Positions 1 to 12,057 of a stretch of DNA of 64,000 nucleotides are shown one piece after another. A program made the translations under genes and the position numbers. Numbering within the stretch: position 1 is the stretch's first letter; each line of letters begins with the position of its first letter. Where the stretch lies: assembly GCA_022264855.1 (NCBI GenBank), contig JABYQU010000027.1:372001-436000 (forward strand), given 5' to 3'. Below the pieces are notes generated by a model. It was not told where the DNA came from. It ran no database searches and worked only from the letters and a program-made list of their open reading frames with translations. The stretch is from Lenzites betulinus (Eukaryota; Basidiomycota; Agaricomycetes; Polyporales; Polyporaceae).

Positions 1-1519
1 CGCTTCCCTTCTCTCCTCCCCCTCTCGGCCCCCTTGTATCTGCGGGCCCCACCGCCCTAATCTCCGCAGCCGCTGCGGGAAGCACTGGTGTAGTATACTT
101 TATGTTGTCTCTTGTCTTCCGGCTGTCTTCGCTCCGCCTGCGTCCGGACAGGGATCCCGCGCGTGTACGAGTATAAGTATGTACATATGTACCCGTACGA
201 ACCATCTCCCGCTTTTTGTCTGTCGTCCGCCGATAGCTGTCCCTGCGCATTCGACGTCCAGCGCTGTTCTCGAGGCCACTTCGTTGCCGTAAGTCGAGAT
301 CCGTGATGAGTCGTGAAAGTTAACACCGGCTCCATCGTTCGCCAACGTCGACCCTACTTAGGTCGCCCGCGTCCCTCCTCCCACCGCCGCCCCTCGATTA
401 ATATAATTAATATCCGTCTGATCGCCGGAGAGGGTCGGAACCTGCAGGGAACTGCGCGTAGTTGGGCACTGAAACCTCCGAACTTACGTACCTGCGGACC
501 TGCGCAGACCTCCCTGCAACGTTCAACCCAGCTCAAACTGCGCATGCACGCTGAAACTTCAAGCTTAAACCTGCGGCTCAATGGGGCGCTCCGGCACGGC
601 GCCCACGCAGCTCGGGCAACCGCGAGTATTAATACAGCGTTCTAGCGTACCGTAACACGTGCGTATATGATGCAGCATCGGCAACTACACGACGCGCCGC
701 GCGGTCGACGCAGGCACTAAATCGGGATGAGTACAACATACAACAAGAAGGCGGGGCGCGCTCTAGCAACGAGTCGAGGGAATGGGGGAGAAGAATGGGG
801 GGCGCAGCGGGGGCGGAAGGTATACGAGCGCGGGCAACGAAAGTCGAAGATCGAATGGCGAAGGCGAAGGGGGAGGGGGGTTACTAGGTAGGTACATCTA
901 CGCTCACACAGACAAGTCGCATGGCACTCGCGGGCAGCAGAGTCCGAGTCGGATCAGACAGACACACAGACACAGAGACAGACACATAGGGAATAAATCT
1001 GCGCGCGGTGCGGTCCTGTCAGCGAGCACGACCGGCGGAGATGCGCACACGCCCGTGGGAGCGCGCGTGCGCGAGCGGATGATGCGCACCTCAAGATTAT
1101 GGTAGCGTACACAGTCACATACACACTGGAGGAGGGGACGGGAGCCGGGCGCCGGGCGCCGGCGGACAACGCGACGTCGGCCGGCGGGCACGACGAGGGC
1201 CGGCGGGAACGTCGCCTGGCGAGGGGGCGGCGGTCAGGCGAGATCAGCATCTTTGAGGTTCTTCGCGAAGATCTTGTCCCAGACTGCGGAAATGGCGTCA
1301 ACGGAGGGGAACGGTGATGGGAGATGGAGATGGATGGGAGATAGGGACTGCGAGATGGGGGTTGGGAGGACGTGGACGTGCGTGCGAGACCGAAGGGGAG
1401 AAGGGCATTCGGGTGCAATGGGAACGGGGAGGGAGAGATACATGTTCGGCAGGTACTAGTGAGGAGCAAGAAGGGGGAAGGGCGGAGCGGGAGCAGTAAT
1501 CGCGTATGTCATGGTCATG
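1..1519. other. Gene-free left flank
   Basis: I see no recognisable gene. Open frames here are low-complexity: a Ser/Pro-rich minus-strand frame at about 954-1469 lies opposite a purine-rich GGAGATGG-like tract at about 1300-1440, so it is best read as composition rather than coding. The G-alpha gene ends at 1520 reading leftward, so its 3' UTR and terminator should lie in the right part of this stretch. Confidence 0.5.
955..988. repeat. Imperfect CAGA/CACA microsatellite
   Basis: A run of CAGACA/CACAGA units with few interruptions, in non-coding DNA. It is a simple-sequence repeat with no sign of function. Confidence 0.7.
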
Positions 1520-3897
1520 CTAGAGAAGGTCTGCGCGCTGGAGGTGGTCACGAAGGACGCCTTCTTCGACTAAAAGGGTACGGCAAGTCAACGAAAGTCC
1601 GAACATATCGTAGCCGGCTCTCGCTAGAAGTTCACAGAGGAGTAGGATGAACGGGCTATGACTTACCGGCAGAAAGGGTGACGGCGGTCGCCTTGGTGTC
1701 CTGAAAACATGTGTAAACGTGAGGTCGTCTGCGGCCCAGAATCAGTACGTACCACTACGGAGGTAATATGCGCCCTGAATGGCCGAGGCTCGGGCGAATT
1801 CTTCCTCAGGATGTCACGGAAGTGATTTTGGAAGTCTGGATCGCAAGCCCTCTGTCAGAACAACCCAAGTATGCATCGCAAACGACGTACACTTGATAGC
1901 AGACTCTGCGTCGTTTGGCCGGTCTCCATAGCTCTGCACGTGGTCACGTAGCAGCACGCCGCTCTCGAGCTTCTCCTTCAGCAAATCGCTCTTGTTGAGG
2001 AATAGAATGATCGACGTCTTCGCGAGCAACTTCGAGGTCGCAACCGCCTTCCATAGCACGTAGCTGTCCTCCAGCCGGTTGACGCGACGGTCCTCCGCGA
2101 GCCGCTCGTCAAAGCAGTTGATTGGTGCGAGGAAGATGATCGCGTCGCAGTCGTCGAAATATGGGTACCACGCATAACGCTGCAAAGGAATGTGAGTCTA
2201 AGTGCAGGGCAGCGCTCGTCAAGCATTCCCACCTGCGTGCGCGAGCCTCCAACATCGTATATGCACCACTCCGAGCCGGCAGCCGGTCCTGGCAGACGAA
2301 TCAGCGCGCATACAACGAGCGCGAATGGGGTAAATACCTTTGTTGAACTTGATCCGGTGTTCCTGGACACCTAGCGTGCGCAGACGGGCGCGCACTACGT
2401 CGCTGTCGGTCGGTCGATAGTCCCGAACAGCAATGCGGTCGATGTCGTTCAAGAAGCTACACCCGGCGTCAGTCAGCCATCGTACCCAAGTCATAACGGA
2501 ACCCCCGAGACGCACAATCCCGGCGTTGCTTCCATGCGCACGCCCTTGCGCACGAGCATTTCGCGCACTACTGGGTCGTTCCAGATCGCTTTCATGTCCT
2601 CCGCACATCCTGCAATGATGTCCGCGGTCTCGCGAATCTGCGCGTCCTGGATTTTGGTGTTCCCCCCGTCGCTCGGCATGCGGCTGTGTAGCTGCTTCCA
2701 GCTCGTCGCAGATCGCACGAAGAACTCTTGCTGTTTGCGCCCATTCGATCCGAGCACAGGCGAGCTCGGCTCAGAGCTGATGACGTCGTGCACGTCTGCG
2801 CCCGCGTGTATGCCGATGCGCATCTCCAAGTCGCGTTGCACCGTGCGCAGAGGCGCGAGTCGTAGCTTGAGTAGACGGTGCCGCGCGCTGAAGTGCAGCT
2901 CTTTCGGCGCGCGTGGCTTGCCCGAACGCGAGAGCGGCGAGGGCGGGCCCTCCATATCGCTCACGTCCGAGTCGTCTCCTACGGCATGGTCTGGTGCACC
3001 CGCGAGCTCCTTCGCGAGGAGGTCGAGGATGGTGTTGATTCCGCGGACGAGGTTCAGCTGGATGACCGTGCGCCATGAGGCACGTTCGACTTCCCATTGA
3101 TCCTGGCAGTACGCTAGCTGGAAATCTGGGGAGAATGTGTTAGTGCGCATTCTATGATGTCACGGACAATACATCAGTCGGACGCGCCGGCATCCGTCGT
3201 TCCGGACACAGGGTGCAGATGGCGATCGGGAGGCTGTAGCCTCAGTGCCGTCCTCCGCCGTCCAGATATCACGATGTGCAGAAGAATCCGACCGGCACAC
3301 AGCACCGCAGCCGGTCATCAACAGCTTTCGCATGACAACGCAGGCAATAGAGGGGCGCGATGCGAATGCCATTGTGGAGGCTCGTGTTTATGCGCGGGTA
3401 GCCCGAGGATGTGACATGCATGCTCAGCGCTGAGCTATAGTCAAGAAAGGGACAAGAGGCAGACCCGGACGCGCCCATGGTGCCCAGGAGCAACCACGTC
3501 GGTAGATTGGCCCAGCAGTCCATGTTGAGCATGCCCCCAAAGGGCTGCTCACGAGGCGGGGAAACAAGGGGGGAAGTTTGTGAACAGAGCGCAGGGCACT
3601 CACTTTTCAGCGTTGTGGATTTCCCTAGTCCAAGACGCAATGTTGAGCAGAAAGTCAATGTTGCAGCGACCGCATTGACGCACCGCTCTCGCTCTGGCCG
3701 AGCAACAGAACCTTCACGAGTTTGTTCTTCTTGAGCGCCGCCTTTTCCGCCCGAATCTGGTCGTCGATGCGTTCGCTGCGCGCACGGGCCTCTGCCTCGA
3801 GCATGACGCGGAGCTCGCGCTCCTCTGGGGTCTCATTGGGTGGGGGCGCGAGGAGGCGGGAGAGGGGGTCGTCGTCGATGGCGCGGCCGAGTCCCAT
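1520..3897 (-). CDS. Atypical heterotrimeric G-protein alpha subunit
   Basis: GTP-binding alpha subunit of a heterotrimeric G protein. The N-terminal helix begins MGLGRAIDDDP. The P-loop LLGQSESGKST is split by an intron between Gly and Lys (exons rejoin as SESG|KSTTLK). A helical domain with an insert of roughly 110 residues follows, then switch I DSDVVRARLRTLG with catalytic Arg and Mg-binding Thr, G3 DVGGSRTQ, G4 FLNKSDLL and G5 region ITSVVDTK. The C-terminal helix ends QRADLL before a TAG at 1520-1522. Introns are spliced by eye; the G3 exon joins to RYAWYPYFDDC. Oddities: the catalytic Gln of DVGGQ is Ser, the TCAT motif is TSVV, and Gly2 is present but without a clear myristoylation Ser or a following Cys. 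Lipid anchoring and GTPase rate are therefore uncertain. The family call is firm; the coupled receptor and effector are unknown. Confidence 0.9.
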
Positions 3898-5152
3898 GGT
3901 GTGCAGTGAAGCTCGAGAATTGGGTAAGCGACGGCGGGCGTGGGGGCGTGGAGAGATCCGCTGAGGCGGGGGATGGCCGGGACGCGGAGGTATAAGGCAG
4001 AGGGCGCGGGCGCTCGCACGGTAGGCAGCGGCAGCTCCGGCCATGCGCGCAAGATCATCCCTGTCCTCCGTCCGCCTGCATACTGTGCCTCCGACGCCAC
4101 AAGCCCCGCCCCGCCTGTTTCGCCAAACAAGACTATCGCGATCGTCCCTGGCCCCACCTCCTTACTCGTTCAGCCTGGTCGGCTTTGCATGTGCACGCAC
4201 AGCGCATGAAGAGCCGGAACAAATTAGAATTCACACAAGCACTGATAGAGCTGCACGATGGCCACATCGGCCGCTGCAGCATCCATTTATCCACACCGAG
4301 CTCGATCCCTTGCGGCGTTCCTAGGCGTTCCTGCAGCGCGTCGCACTCCTCGTCCGCACCATCGGTCCCCACCGCAACCTTGAATCCTACTTTTGATCGC
4401 ACCCCGGCACGCCGTGTCTCACCCTCGGACGTCGGCAACCCCCAGCTCTCGTTCATCGACCGTCCGACGGGCAGCGTCCCATGTCATTGAGTCTATTGAA
4501 GCGGAGGCTCGCCTCAACGGCCGCGTAACTCTAATAGACGTTCCGATATGAAACAGTATCCAGAAACACCCCTTTCCGCCACTAGCGCCGCCTCATTGTA
4601 TGATACACGCGCGCACAGACGCCTGCTAAATTGTACGCGTCTTCCAGAGGACACCGGTTAGCAACTCCGAGCTATGGAAGCACTATGGAAGCCCCCGTAG
4701 TCGTCGTCTGATCTTCGCAGCATGTCCTTGACGACGTGACGAAATCCCCAGGCACCGCGAGTAGGCGGACGTCAGCGATAATGCCTCCTCCCGCGTCCTC
4801 GCCCGTGAACCGCCAATTCCGCGAAAGTCGGAGTACTATCATTTAGACGATGTCCCTACCCGCCGTGCTATTGCCCTCAGACCTCGAAGGAGTAGGCATT
4901 TCCCATATGATTGCCGATTTTTGTCGCCCGCCTCGTACTTTTTATGTTCGTGTGAGGCAAGCATTCCTGACAGTGATATCCCCGGGCCCTCTGATACAGG
5001 AGCGCCTAGTGATGCTGTGGACAGAACACCCTGTGCGCGTCAACAGAATACACAGACGTTATTCGGATATAGCACTATATAGCATGGAAAAATATGGGAG
5101 AGAAGCGCGTTTGATGGTCCCTTGCATTTAGCAGGACGTTTTGGCTGCAAAT
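3898..5152. other. Intergenic region with G-alpha promoter
   Basis: Separates the G-alpha start from the 3' end of the MCT-like transporter, both on minus. No frame resembles a protein. It must contain the G-alpha promoter and the transporter terminator, but I find no clear TATA box or terminator motif. Confidence 0.5.
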
Positions 5153-7289
5153 CTAATACACGGCAAACACCCTCGGCTCCCGCTTTAGCCGCGCTACGAA
5201 CACGAGAGCGAGAGCGAGTGAGCACCGCATACCCGCCGAAGACATAACCCAAAACCCAAGACGCACCGTACACGAGCGAGAGCGCGGCGACGACCTGCAC
5301 CGCGCCACAGTACCCCGCGACCGCGCGCCAGTCGTTGTCCGTCGCGTTCAGGATCGCGCCCGCGAGCGGGGCACCCGCCGCGTACCCGGGCGTGTTGAAC
5401 AGCAGGAGTAACCCCGAAAGGCCGGCGAGCTGCGCGGTGCCGTCGCTGTATATGCGCGCGACGACGGCCGCGACGAGCGAGAGGAAACACCCGCAGAAGA
5501 AGCCGTACAGGATCGCGAAGACCATCTAGGGCGCAGGCGCGTCGTTAGTGTGATTTCTGATTTGGATGGATGAGCGGATGAGCGGGTGTGCGTGGACGTA
5601 CGATGCCGCCGTAGGTCGATATGGATGTCCATACGACGAGCTGTGTGAGGCCGGACAGCGCGATAGCGACCATGAGCGAGTTCACTGGTCCGAACTTGTC
5701 TGCGACGAAGCCGACGAGCGTCCGCCCGAGCGCCGCGGAGAGGTTTAGTACCACCAGGGGGAGCGCGGTCAGCTGCACGGTTTGTTACGTGTCAGGCCCC
5801 GAGCTAGGATGTGCACTGGTACGACGCTGCTCACGATCTCGCTGAGGCCCTGCACCTTCTGCACCGTGAACGTTGGCAAGAGGAACACGGGCCCCAGATA
5901 CCCGCTACAAAGTCACGGTCAGCTTCCGGACTCACGCAGGTCTCCCCGAACCGAACATGACACGCATACGCACAAGACGACGAAGAAGAAGCACCCCGCG
6001 ACGCTCCAGAACACCGGGTCGCGGAAATACGCCCTGTCCACCCACACGATCGCAGCGCGGCCCCCCACGGGCCTGCGCTCCTGGATCATCGCGTACGCCG
6101 CCCCGAGCGCGACCGCGTCGATCGCGGTGAAGACCGCGAGGGCCTTGCGCAGGCCGATCGTCGTGATGAGCTGGCGGTACACGAGGGTGCCGACCGCGCC
6201 GCCTGCCCCGTTCGCGCGCGAGGGTGTCAGTGTGCAGACGTGGTGGTGGTAGTGGGAGTAGAATGGGCTCGGCTGGGCTCACCGATGGAACTGCCTGCGA
6301 CGACGATGCCGGTGGCGAATGCGCAGTAGCGCTTGAACCACTGTGCGGGGAGCGCGACCTAGAGTGGAGTAGTCTTGAGATACGATAGCAGTAGCTAATG
6401 CATATGGACGCACTATTATCGGGAATATAAGTGCGTCCGCTATGCCTTGCATGAGACCCTACGGGAATCGGAGTCAGGCTGAATTCCCAAGCACTGCAAG
6501 CTAGGGATTGGATACGCATACCATCGTGATGAAGAACTGCCAGATTGTGGTGCAGAACGCGGACGCGAGCATGCTCGCGATCCATATCAGCGCCCCAGCA
6601 GCTAGAAAGGGCTACAGCGGACGGGTTTACACCTCAGTCTCCCCGAGACAGACAGGATACACATCGTTCAAACCTTGTACCCACTGGGCAACAAATCAGT
6701 TTCGCGGCGCATATATGCACAATCAGCTGGGAAGCACTCACTACCGGTCCGCAAGTTTTCCTGCAACGATGCCCCCGACCGTCATGATCTGTATATCACA
6801 CATAAGCACACAGACAGACACGAGGGCTGTGCATGCCCAAAACTTACGACGCTCGAGAAACTGCCAAGCGCCGTGAGTGTCGCGTCCGGGGTTCCGGGGA
6901 ACATGTGCGCCCGGAAGTACTCCTCTGTCACGCCCCATGCCTACAGCGAGTCAGTACGTGGCCTTCCGCTCACAACACGGCTCACGCGGCTCACCAACCT
7001 ACGACAACGCATTCAATACCGTTGGCATCTAACCTTGAAACGTGCATATATGTAGCGAAGAACAGACTCACGCCCATCCAACCGTCGCGGTAGAGAATAT
7101 GAAGCACCCGAGGACCACAACCCATCCCCGGCCGCCATCTGGGAACTCCGTGGCTTCAAAGTCGTCTGGCTCGCGTTTCTCCACTGCGAGATCGGCGGAG
7201 AGATGTTCGGACGCCGCGCGCTCCGTCGACGGGCTGCCCAGCGAGTACTCATCTGCCACCTCTGTTTTGATTTCTACGTCCGCCTTCAT
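5153..7289 (-). CDS. MFS monocarboxylate-transporter-like permease (MCT/SLC16 type)
   Basis: Twelve-helix MFS permease of the fungal MCT-like group, probably in the plasma or vacuolar membrane and moving a monocarboxylate or related solute. A long acidic cytosolic N-terminus (from MKADVEIKTEV) precedes the signature FPDGGRGWVVVLGCF, the usual start of helix 1 in MCTs. Later exons encode WGVTEEYFRAHMFPG, MTVGGIVAGKLADR, LNLSAALGRTLVGFVADKFG and FNTPGYAAGAPLAGAIL. At the 3' end I splice a 55-nt intron with a GTTATG donor and a CTCAC branch, giving SWVLARLKREPRVFAVY and stop at 5153. Without that intron the frame runs on to 5040 with an unlikely tail. MCT family is clear; the substrate cannot be read from sequence. 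Confidence 0.85.
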
Positions 7290-8055
7290 CGCGTCCTGAA
7301 TGGTCTATCTGCAGTAAGCTTGAGAGGCTTGGGAGCTCGAGTCACCGAGAGACAAACACCACTCAGAACACGGGAGTAAACCCCGCTCCCAAGCTCAAAG
7401 AGTACTTATACCTCTCGTGCCGGGCAGGCGCAGAAGGCGTGCAAGGCAGATCCAAGACCCATCGCGCGGCCCGTTGGTATTTCGGTACGCGTTGGTCACC
7501 ACCCAACTCCGCGCGTTCTACGAAGGAACGAACCCGGGGCCAGACGCGCTTCCGATTCTCCAGTGACTCACGTTTTATGAGCCGCGAGTCCAGACAATTG
7601 ACCGTGCTCGCGAGCGCAGATGGCGAATCCGATATCGCTTTGGGTGTCGCGCGCTTGCCGCGCAGTGATGCGGGGGGGCTCGTGGCCAATCATCGCGGCT
7701 CTAACGACGTAAGGAGGAAGGTGTCGGCCCGCTGCGCTGGGCAGCGAGTCCTTCGTGCCCGCAAGGCTCACAAAGCACCCTGTCGAAGCACATTTGTCAA
7801 CTTTGCTTGCTTCGACGCAGAATGTGTGTGGACACTCACTTGTTATTCTAAAGGGTGCGAGCAGCGAGGAACCTACCTGTTTTTACATTCGGGCGGAAGC
7901 GGAGATACTCGCAGCACATCCAGCCTATCCTGCTTCGCACGTTGGATCAGCACAATGACTGAGAAGCCCACAAAACCCTGTCGGGTCCTGAGCGTCGCCG
8001 GCATGCATTCGGTGTCCGTGTCTCTACCCCTTCTACAGCTCGATACCCCGTCTTC
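7290..8055. other. Intergenic region upstream of the MCT gene
   Basis: Contains the transporter promoter and the Golgi pH regulator terminator. A plus-strand frame at 7439-8263 overlaps the end of the neighbouring gene and has no protein-like features. Confidence 0.5.
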
Positions 8056-10132
8056 CTACCCTGTAACTCTGTCGCCCAGCCATCGCACCGCAGCGCTGAC
8101 GGCGGCAGCGAGGAGGAACGCCCCATCGAAGAGCGACCCAAAGAACTGCCACTCCGGCAGCGTCGCGAACAGATTCATGATCTCGAGGTCCGGGTCCAGG
8201 TCCGGGCGGGACGGCGGCGGCGGGAACGAAGTACGCAGTTGGATCAGGGTCGACAAAAGGTAGATTCCCTGCAGAAGCGGCGGTCAGCGAGTGAGAAGCG
8301 ACGGACGTAACGAGTACGAGGGGAGAGTCACCATGACTTGGGCGAGGATAAGCAGCATCAGGGATGCGCCCAGAGACCGGCTGGTCACTCGCAACACCTG
8401 CGGCCGGGGCTGGTCAGGTGGTGCCAAGGTACGACGTGCAGAACGACTTACCCGGGCCACGCCCCGCAACACACGGCGGATGCTGCTGAGGATGATTGCG
8501 CCCACCAGACCGAGGCTGATCTGACGCGAAATGACGGCGATCTTGGCTTGAGGAATGTCTGTGAACGGTAGAAAAGAGAACAGGTAAGCAAGCACGAAGC
8601 TGACAACGTCCGCATTCGTGGTCGCGGGTTCTCCGGGTGTGGAAGGTGGTGTGCGAGGCAGGAGGAGGTTCAAAATCGACTACCAGATCTGTGAGATCAA
8701 ATTCACAGCACCGGCCCCATAGGTATGACTCACCGCGAATATGCGGTAGATACAATAAATCGCGAACAGGCGACCACCCCAATTAAATGCCTTTCCGGCT
8801 AGTGTCCTCGAGAACTTCCCGTCTCCTTGACGTTGTTTGAGGACTTCTAGATTACGCGACATCTCGTACTCGAGAGCCTGCAGACCAGTGATTTCCTGTG
8901 CCATGGAACTCGCCTCTGTGTGTATGTTTATGAGTTCGTTGGCGTGCGATTCTTCTGGCAATACGTACCGCTGTTCCCTTGCCAGCTCGGAAGCGATCTG
9001 GAGAGCCAGCTAGACTGAGTGTCGGGTGGCTGGACATTGTGAGATTTAGAGGCGTTGTTGAGATTACGCTTGTGATCACTGACCTTTGTGGATTCAAGCA
9101 ACCGTAGATCTCTCTGACGCTGCGCAAGATCGTCTCGCACACGCTGTAAACCTGACTCGGCGCTCCGAACTTCTTCGTCGGTCGGGGGAGCCCTGTGACA
9201 TTCCCGCTGCGTCAACCCACGCCCTCGAGGGATTAGGGAAACGTATCTATGCGCACTTGTTGTTTCGAGAGAAAACTGGGAAGAAATCCCACGCGGTATA
9301 TATCGCTCCGAACCCGGATAGTAGACCGAGTAGGACGGTCCCTATCACGGTAAGTCGTGATAGGGTCGACGCGAGTACCGTGTGCGTTGGCATGTCAGCC
9401 GGTAGCGGGACGTACGACAGGGCCAGGAGGAAGATGATGTTCGGTATTAGATACAATCCCAAACTTGGGGATAGTATTTGTTGACGTATGGGGGATACTG
9501 CGGACTGTGAACACGCACTCGAAGCTGCGCAGTAAACGAGCTTACCTCCAGGCGATCCCGAGCCGTTGCTTAGCACGAGGCTATACGAGAGGGGGATCAC
9601 AAGTACGATGCAGATAATGAGGGCAGACAGGGAAGCTTGCCAGTGTGCCAGTCGAACTCTGTGCGGGAACGTTGGTGAAACTCTGCGACCAGCACATATA
9701 CCAAGCAATGTTTGTATCTACCTGGGATGGAGGACGTCGATGGCTTGACAAACGAGCAGCAGAAAGAGTAAACACGCCTCAGAGAAGCATAGCGAGAACA
9801 AAGCTCGAGATAGCGCGGAGTGAAAGGGTCTCTTGCGTCCTATGCTAGGTGTGCTCGGGGATGTGGCCGATGTGGGCAGCGTTTCAAGCTCAGTCTCCCC
9901 AGCATCGAAGACTATAACGGACGTTCCTGCTTCAGATGAAGCCTTCGCAGACAAGTCCTGCAAGTCGTGGTACAGATTTCGGAGGAGGTATTTCCTGCAT
10001 GCGTAGAATAGTACGCCTCTTGTCCAAGAAATGTAAGAGAACACTGTCGCGTGCAAAGCGACCGGCCAAGTCGCACCTGACTATGAAGAGCGTCGCGGAC
10101 TGCAGTCCGTACAGTTGCGCACTCCACGACAT
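8056..10132 (-). CDS. Golgi pH regulator / GPR89-type anion channel
   Basis: Multipass protein of the GPHR/GPR89 family (GPHR_N plus ABA_GPCR domains), known in animals as a Golgi anion channel needed for lumen acidification. Visible blocks in order: GVLFYACRKYLLRNLYHDLQ; LFSLCFSEACLLFLLLVCQ; LSALIICIVLVIPLSYSLV; LTVIGTVLLGLLSGFGAIY; a cytosolic coiled coil with EVRSAESGLQRVRDDLAQRQ; the family core ALEYEMSRNLEVLKQRQ with KAFNWGGRLFAIYCIYRIF; ISRQISLGLVGAIILSSIRR; and LPEWQFFGSLFDGAFLLAA near the C-terminus, equivalent to the FNFYHRWFD region of animal GPHR. The start is inferred: ATG at 10132 followed by a 79-nt intron gives MSWMFSYISWTRGVLFYACR, a sensible N-terminal length. The family call is strong; the first exon is the weak point. 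Confidence 0.85.
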
Positions 10133-10638
10133 TGGCTGCTGTGCGATTGCCAGACAGCAGGCAAAAGGTTGCGGTTGCTCTCAAGCAAACAGTATGGTGA
10201 CACAGTTGTTGCCAAGACACAGAACAGTTGCTCGCAGGGAGGAATGGTGGTCGGGATAAAGCCAAGTTACGGCGAGCGTCAATATTTGAGGATTAAGTTC
10301 GGTCCGAATTCCGCAGTCATTACTTTTCCGCGACATGCATAATTGCCACGACGAAGTCCCGTACGCGTTCGACTCTTCGCCGAAAACTTGAGTGTAGCTA
10401 AGCTGAGCAATGTAGTCTTTCGATTTATATGGGGAGATGCTCCATCTATACGCGCTCGACTCCATTCACTTTCACTGCGAGCTCATCGCCGTTCTCTTCA
10501 GCAAACGAACGGTATATGTACCCGTCATGCACGTCTCCACAAGTGCTATGTATACAGATCTGAGGCAGTCGCAATGAGTGATCATAGGCCGTCCACATGA
10601 TATCTTGTTGGTGCCGTTGAATAGGGGGATAAAACCTA
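10133..10638. other. Intergenic region
   Basis: Between the 3' end of the Old Yellow Enzyme gene and the start of the GPHR gene. It may hold an unrecognised GPHR upstream exon; otherwise nothing is seen. Confidence 0.4.
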
Positions 10639-12057
10639 CTAGGCACCAGCAGGAGGATAGTCAATGTAGCCATGAGGGTCCTCCGGGATATAGAAAAGAT
10701 CTTTGTCCCACTCCGTGAGAGGGATGTTCTTCAGAAGACGCTGCGGCAAGTCAGGCTGCATATCACGGGCTGCAATCAGGGCATGTCGAGGGACAATAGT
10801 ACATTCACGTACGTTGCTCACGAATGCGCGTCCGAATGCAATAAGCTGACCAGTCTCCTCGGCCACCTGCAGTGCCCGTTCGCGAGTATAGCCCCCCGTA
10901 CTGACTAGGGGCCGGGGCAACCACATCTTCTGGATGAACTCATTCGACTGTGGAGGATATAATTATGCACAAATGCATAACAAGGAGGCGTGATAACCTA
11001 CCTCTCCTTCTTTGGGATCCCTGTCTGTATTCCCAGATACAGAAGGTTCCACGACATGAAGATACGCGAGGTTCGGGTGATGCAAGACGAGCTGCGAGAC
11101 CAGATAGGTGAACGTCGGCAGTGGGTTTGGCATGCGCATTTCTGTATGAACGAATCACTCGATTAGAGCTATTACATGACTGGCATCAGAAAACATAGCG
11201 TCGACTTGGCCTTGCCTTGGTATTCGCTCCACGGGCTGATACGGATAGCTGTCTTCTGCGGACCAATAGCACGACTCACGGCGTCGACAACCTCCAGCGC
11301 GAATCGGCATCTGTTCTCCACCGAGCCTCCGTATTCGTCGATACGCTTATTCGACATCTCTTGTAGGAACTGGTCCACCAAGTATCCGTGCGCACCATGA
11401 ATTTCGACTCCGTCAAAGCCCGCGCCATGAATGGCATTGTGCGCTGCTTGGGCAAAGGCTTGAACGTACTCCTTAATCTCTACGCGGAGAAGTGTCAGTA
11501 AGTGTAGACAGTGCGTGACCCAATGACGTCGACTGACCTGGTATGGTGAGCGCGCGAGGCACCTCATCTTTCCCCCTTAGTGGGATCTCCGATGCAGACA
11601 CGTAGGGATAATCGGGATCTTTCTCGCGCAGGTAGTCTACCCTGGCAGACCGGCCCAAGGCCCACAGCTGCATGAAGATGAACGAGCCCTTCGCATGTAC
11701 AGCGTCCGCAATCTACAAGACTGCAGATGAGTCCGATGCCCCCAAGCAACCGATCATGGGTCTGAGGATATATGTACTTACACGCTTCCATGCCGCGATC
11801 TGCTCGTCTGTGTACACCCCAGGAGCGTTGGGCGATCGACCTTGGGCAAAGGGCGCGATATATGTCGCCTCCGATATGAGTAGGGAACCCGGGAAGGAGG
11901 CACGTTGCGCATAGTATTCCGTCCCGAGGTCAGAGTGCGCTCCGCGTGAGTTCGCCCGCAACCGCGTAAGAGGCGCGAAAACTACACGGTGGCCTATTGT
12001 GATGTCCCCGACGCGGATGGGTTGGAAGAGCTTGGGTAGATCTGTGGCTTGTCCCAT
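10639..12057 (-). CDS. NADH:flavin oxidoreductase, Old Yellow Enzyme family
   Basis: FMN-dependent ene-reductase of the OYE family, a soluble TIM barrel that reduces activated C=C bonds with NAD(P)H. The start [18 protein letters not shown] matches the first strand (LFxPIxVG). [13 protein letters not shown] is the FMN/Thr loop, [13 protein letters not shown] follows, and [11 protein letters not shown] is the usual Gln-Leu-Trp-xx-Gly-Arg block. [16 protein letters not shown] carries the substrate-binding pair, here His-x-x-His rather than the His-x-x-Asn of yeast OYE1, plus the conserved Tyr. [29 protein letters not shown] and [10 protein letters not shown] bind FMN phosphate. The C-terminus is [16 protein letters not shown]. 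The gene lies back-to-back with the F-box gene. The physiological substrate is unknown. Confidence 0.9.

Noticed and set aside
954..1469. 171-codon Ser/Pro/Arg-rich minus frame
   Set aside because: Low-complexity translation of purine-rich and CA-rich simple sequence; no start context or homology signs.
5040..5152. Unspliced C-terminal extension of the MCT transporter
   Set aside because: A 55-nt intron with good donor and branch site gives a normal family C-terminus (ARLKREPRVFAVY); the extension is unlike MCTs.
7439..8263. 274-codon plus-strand frame
   Set aside because: Overlaps the conserved 3' exon of the Golgi pH regulator on the other strand and has no recognisable domain.
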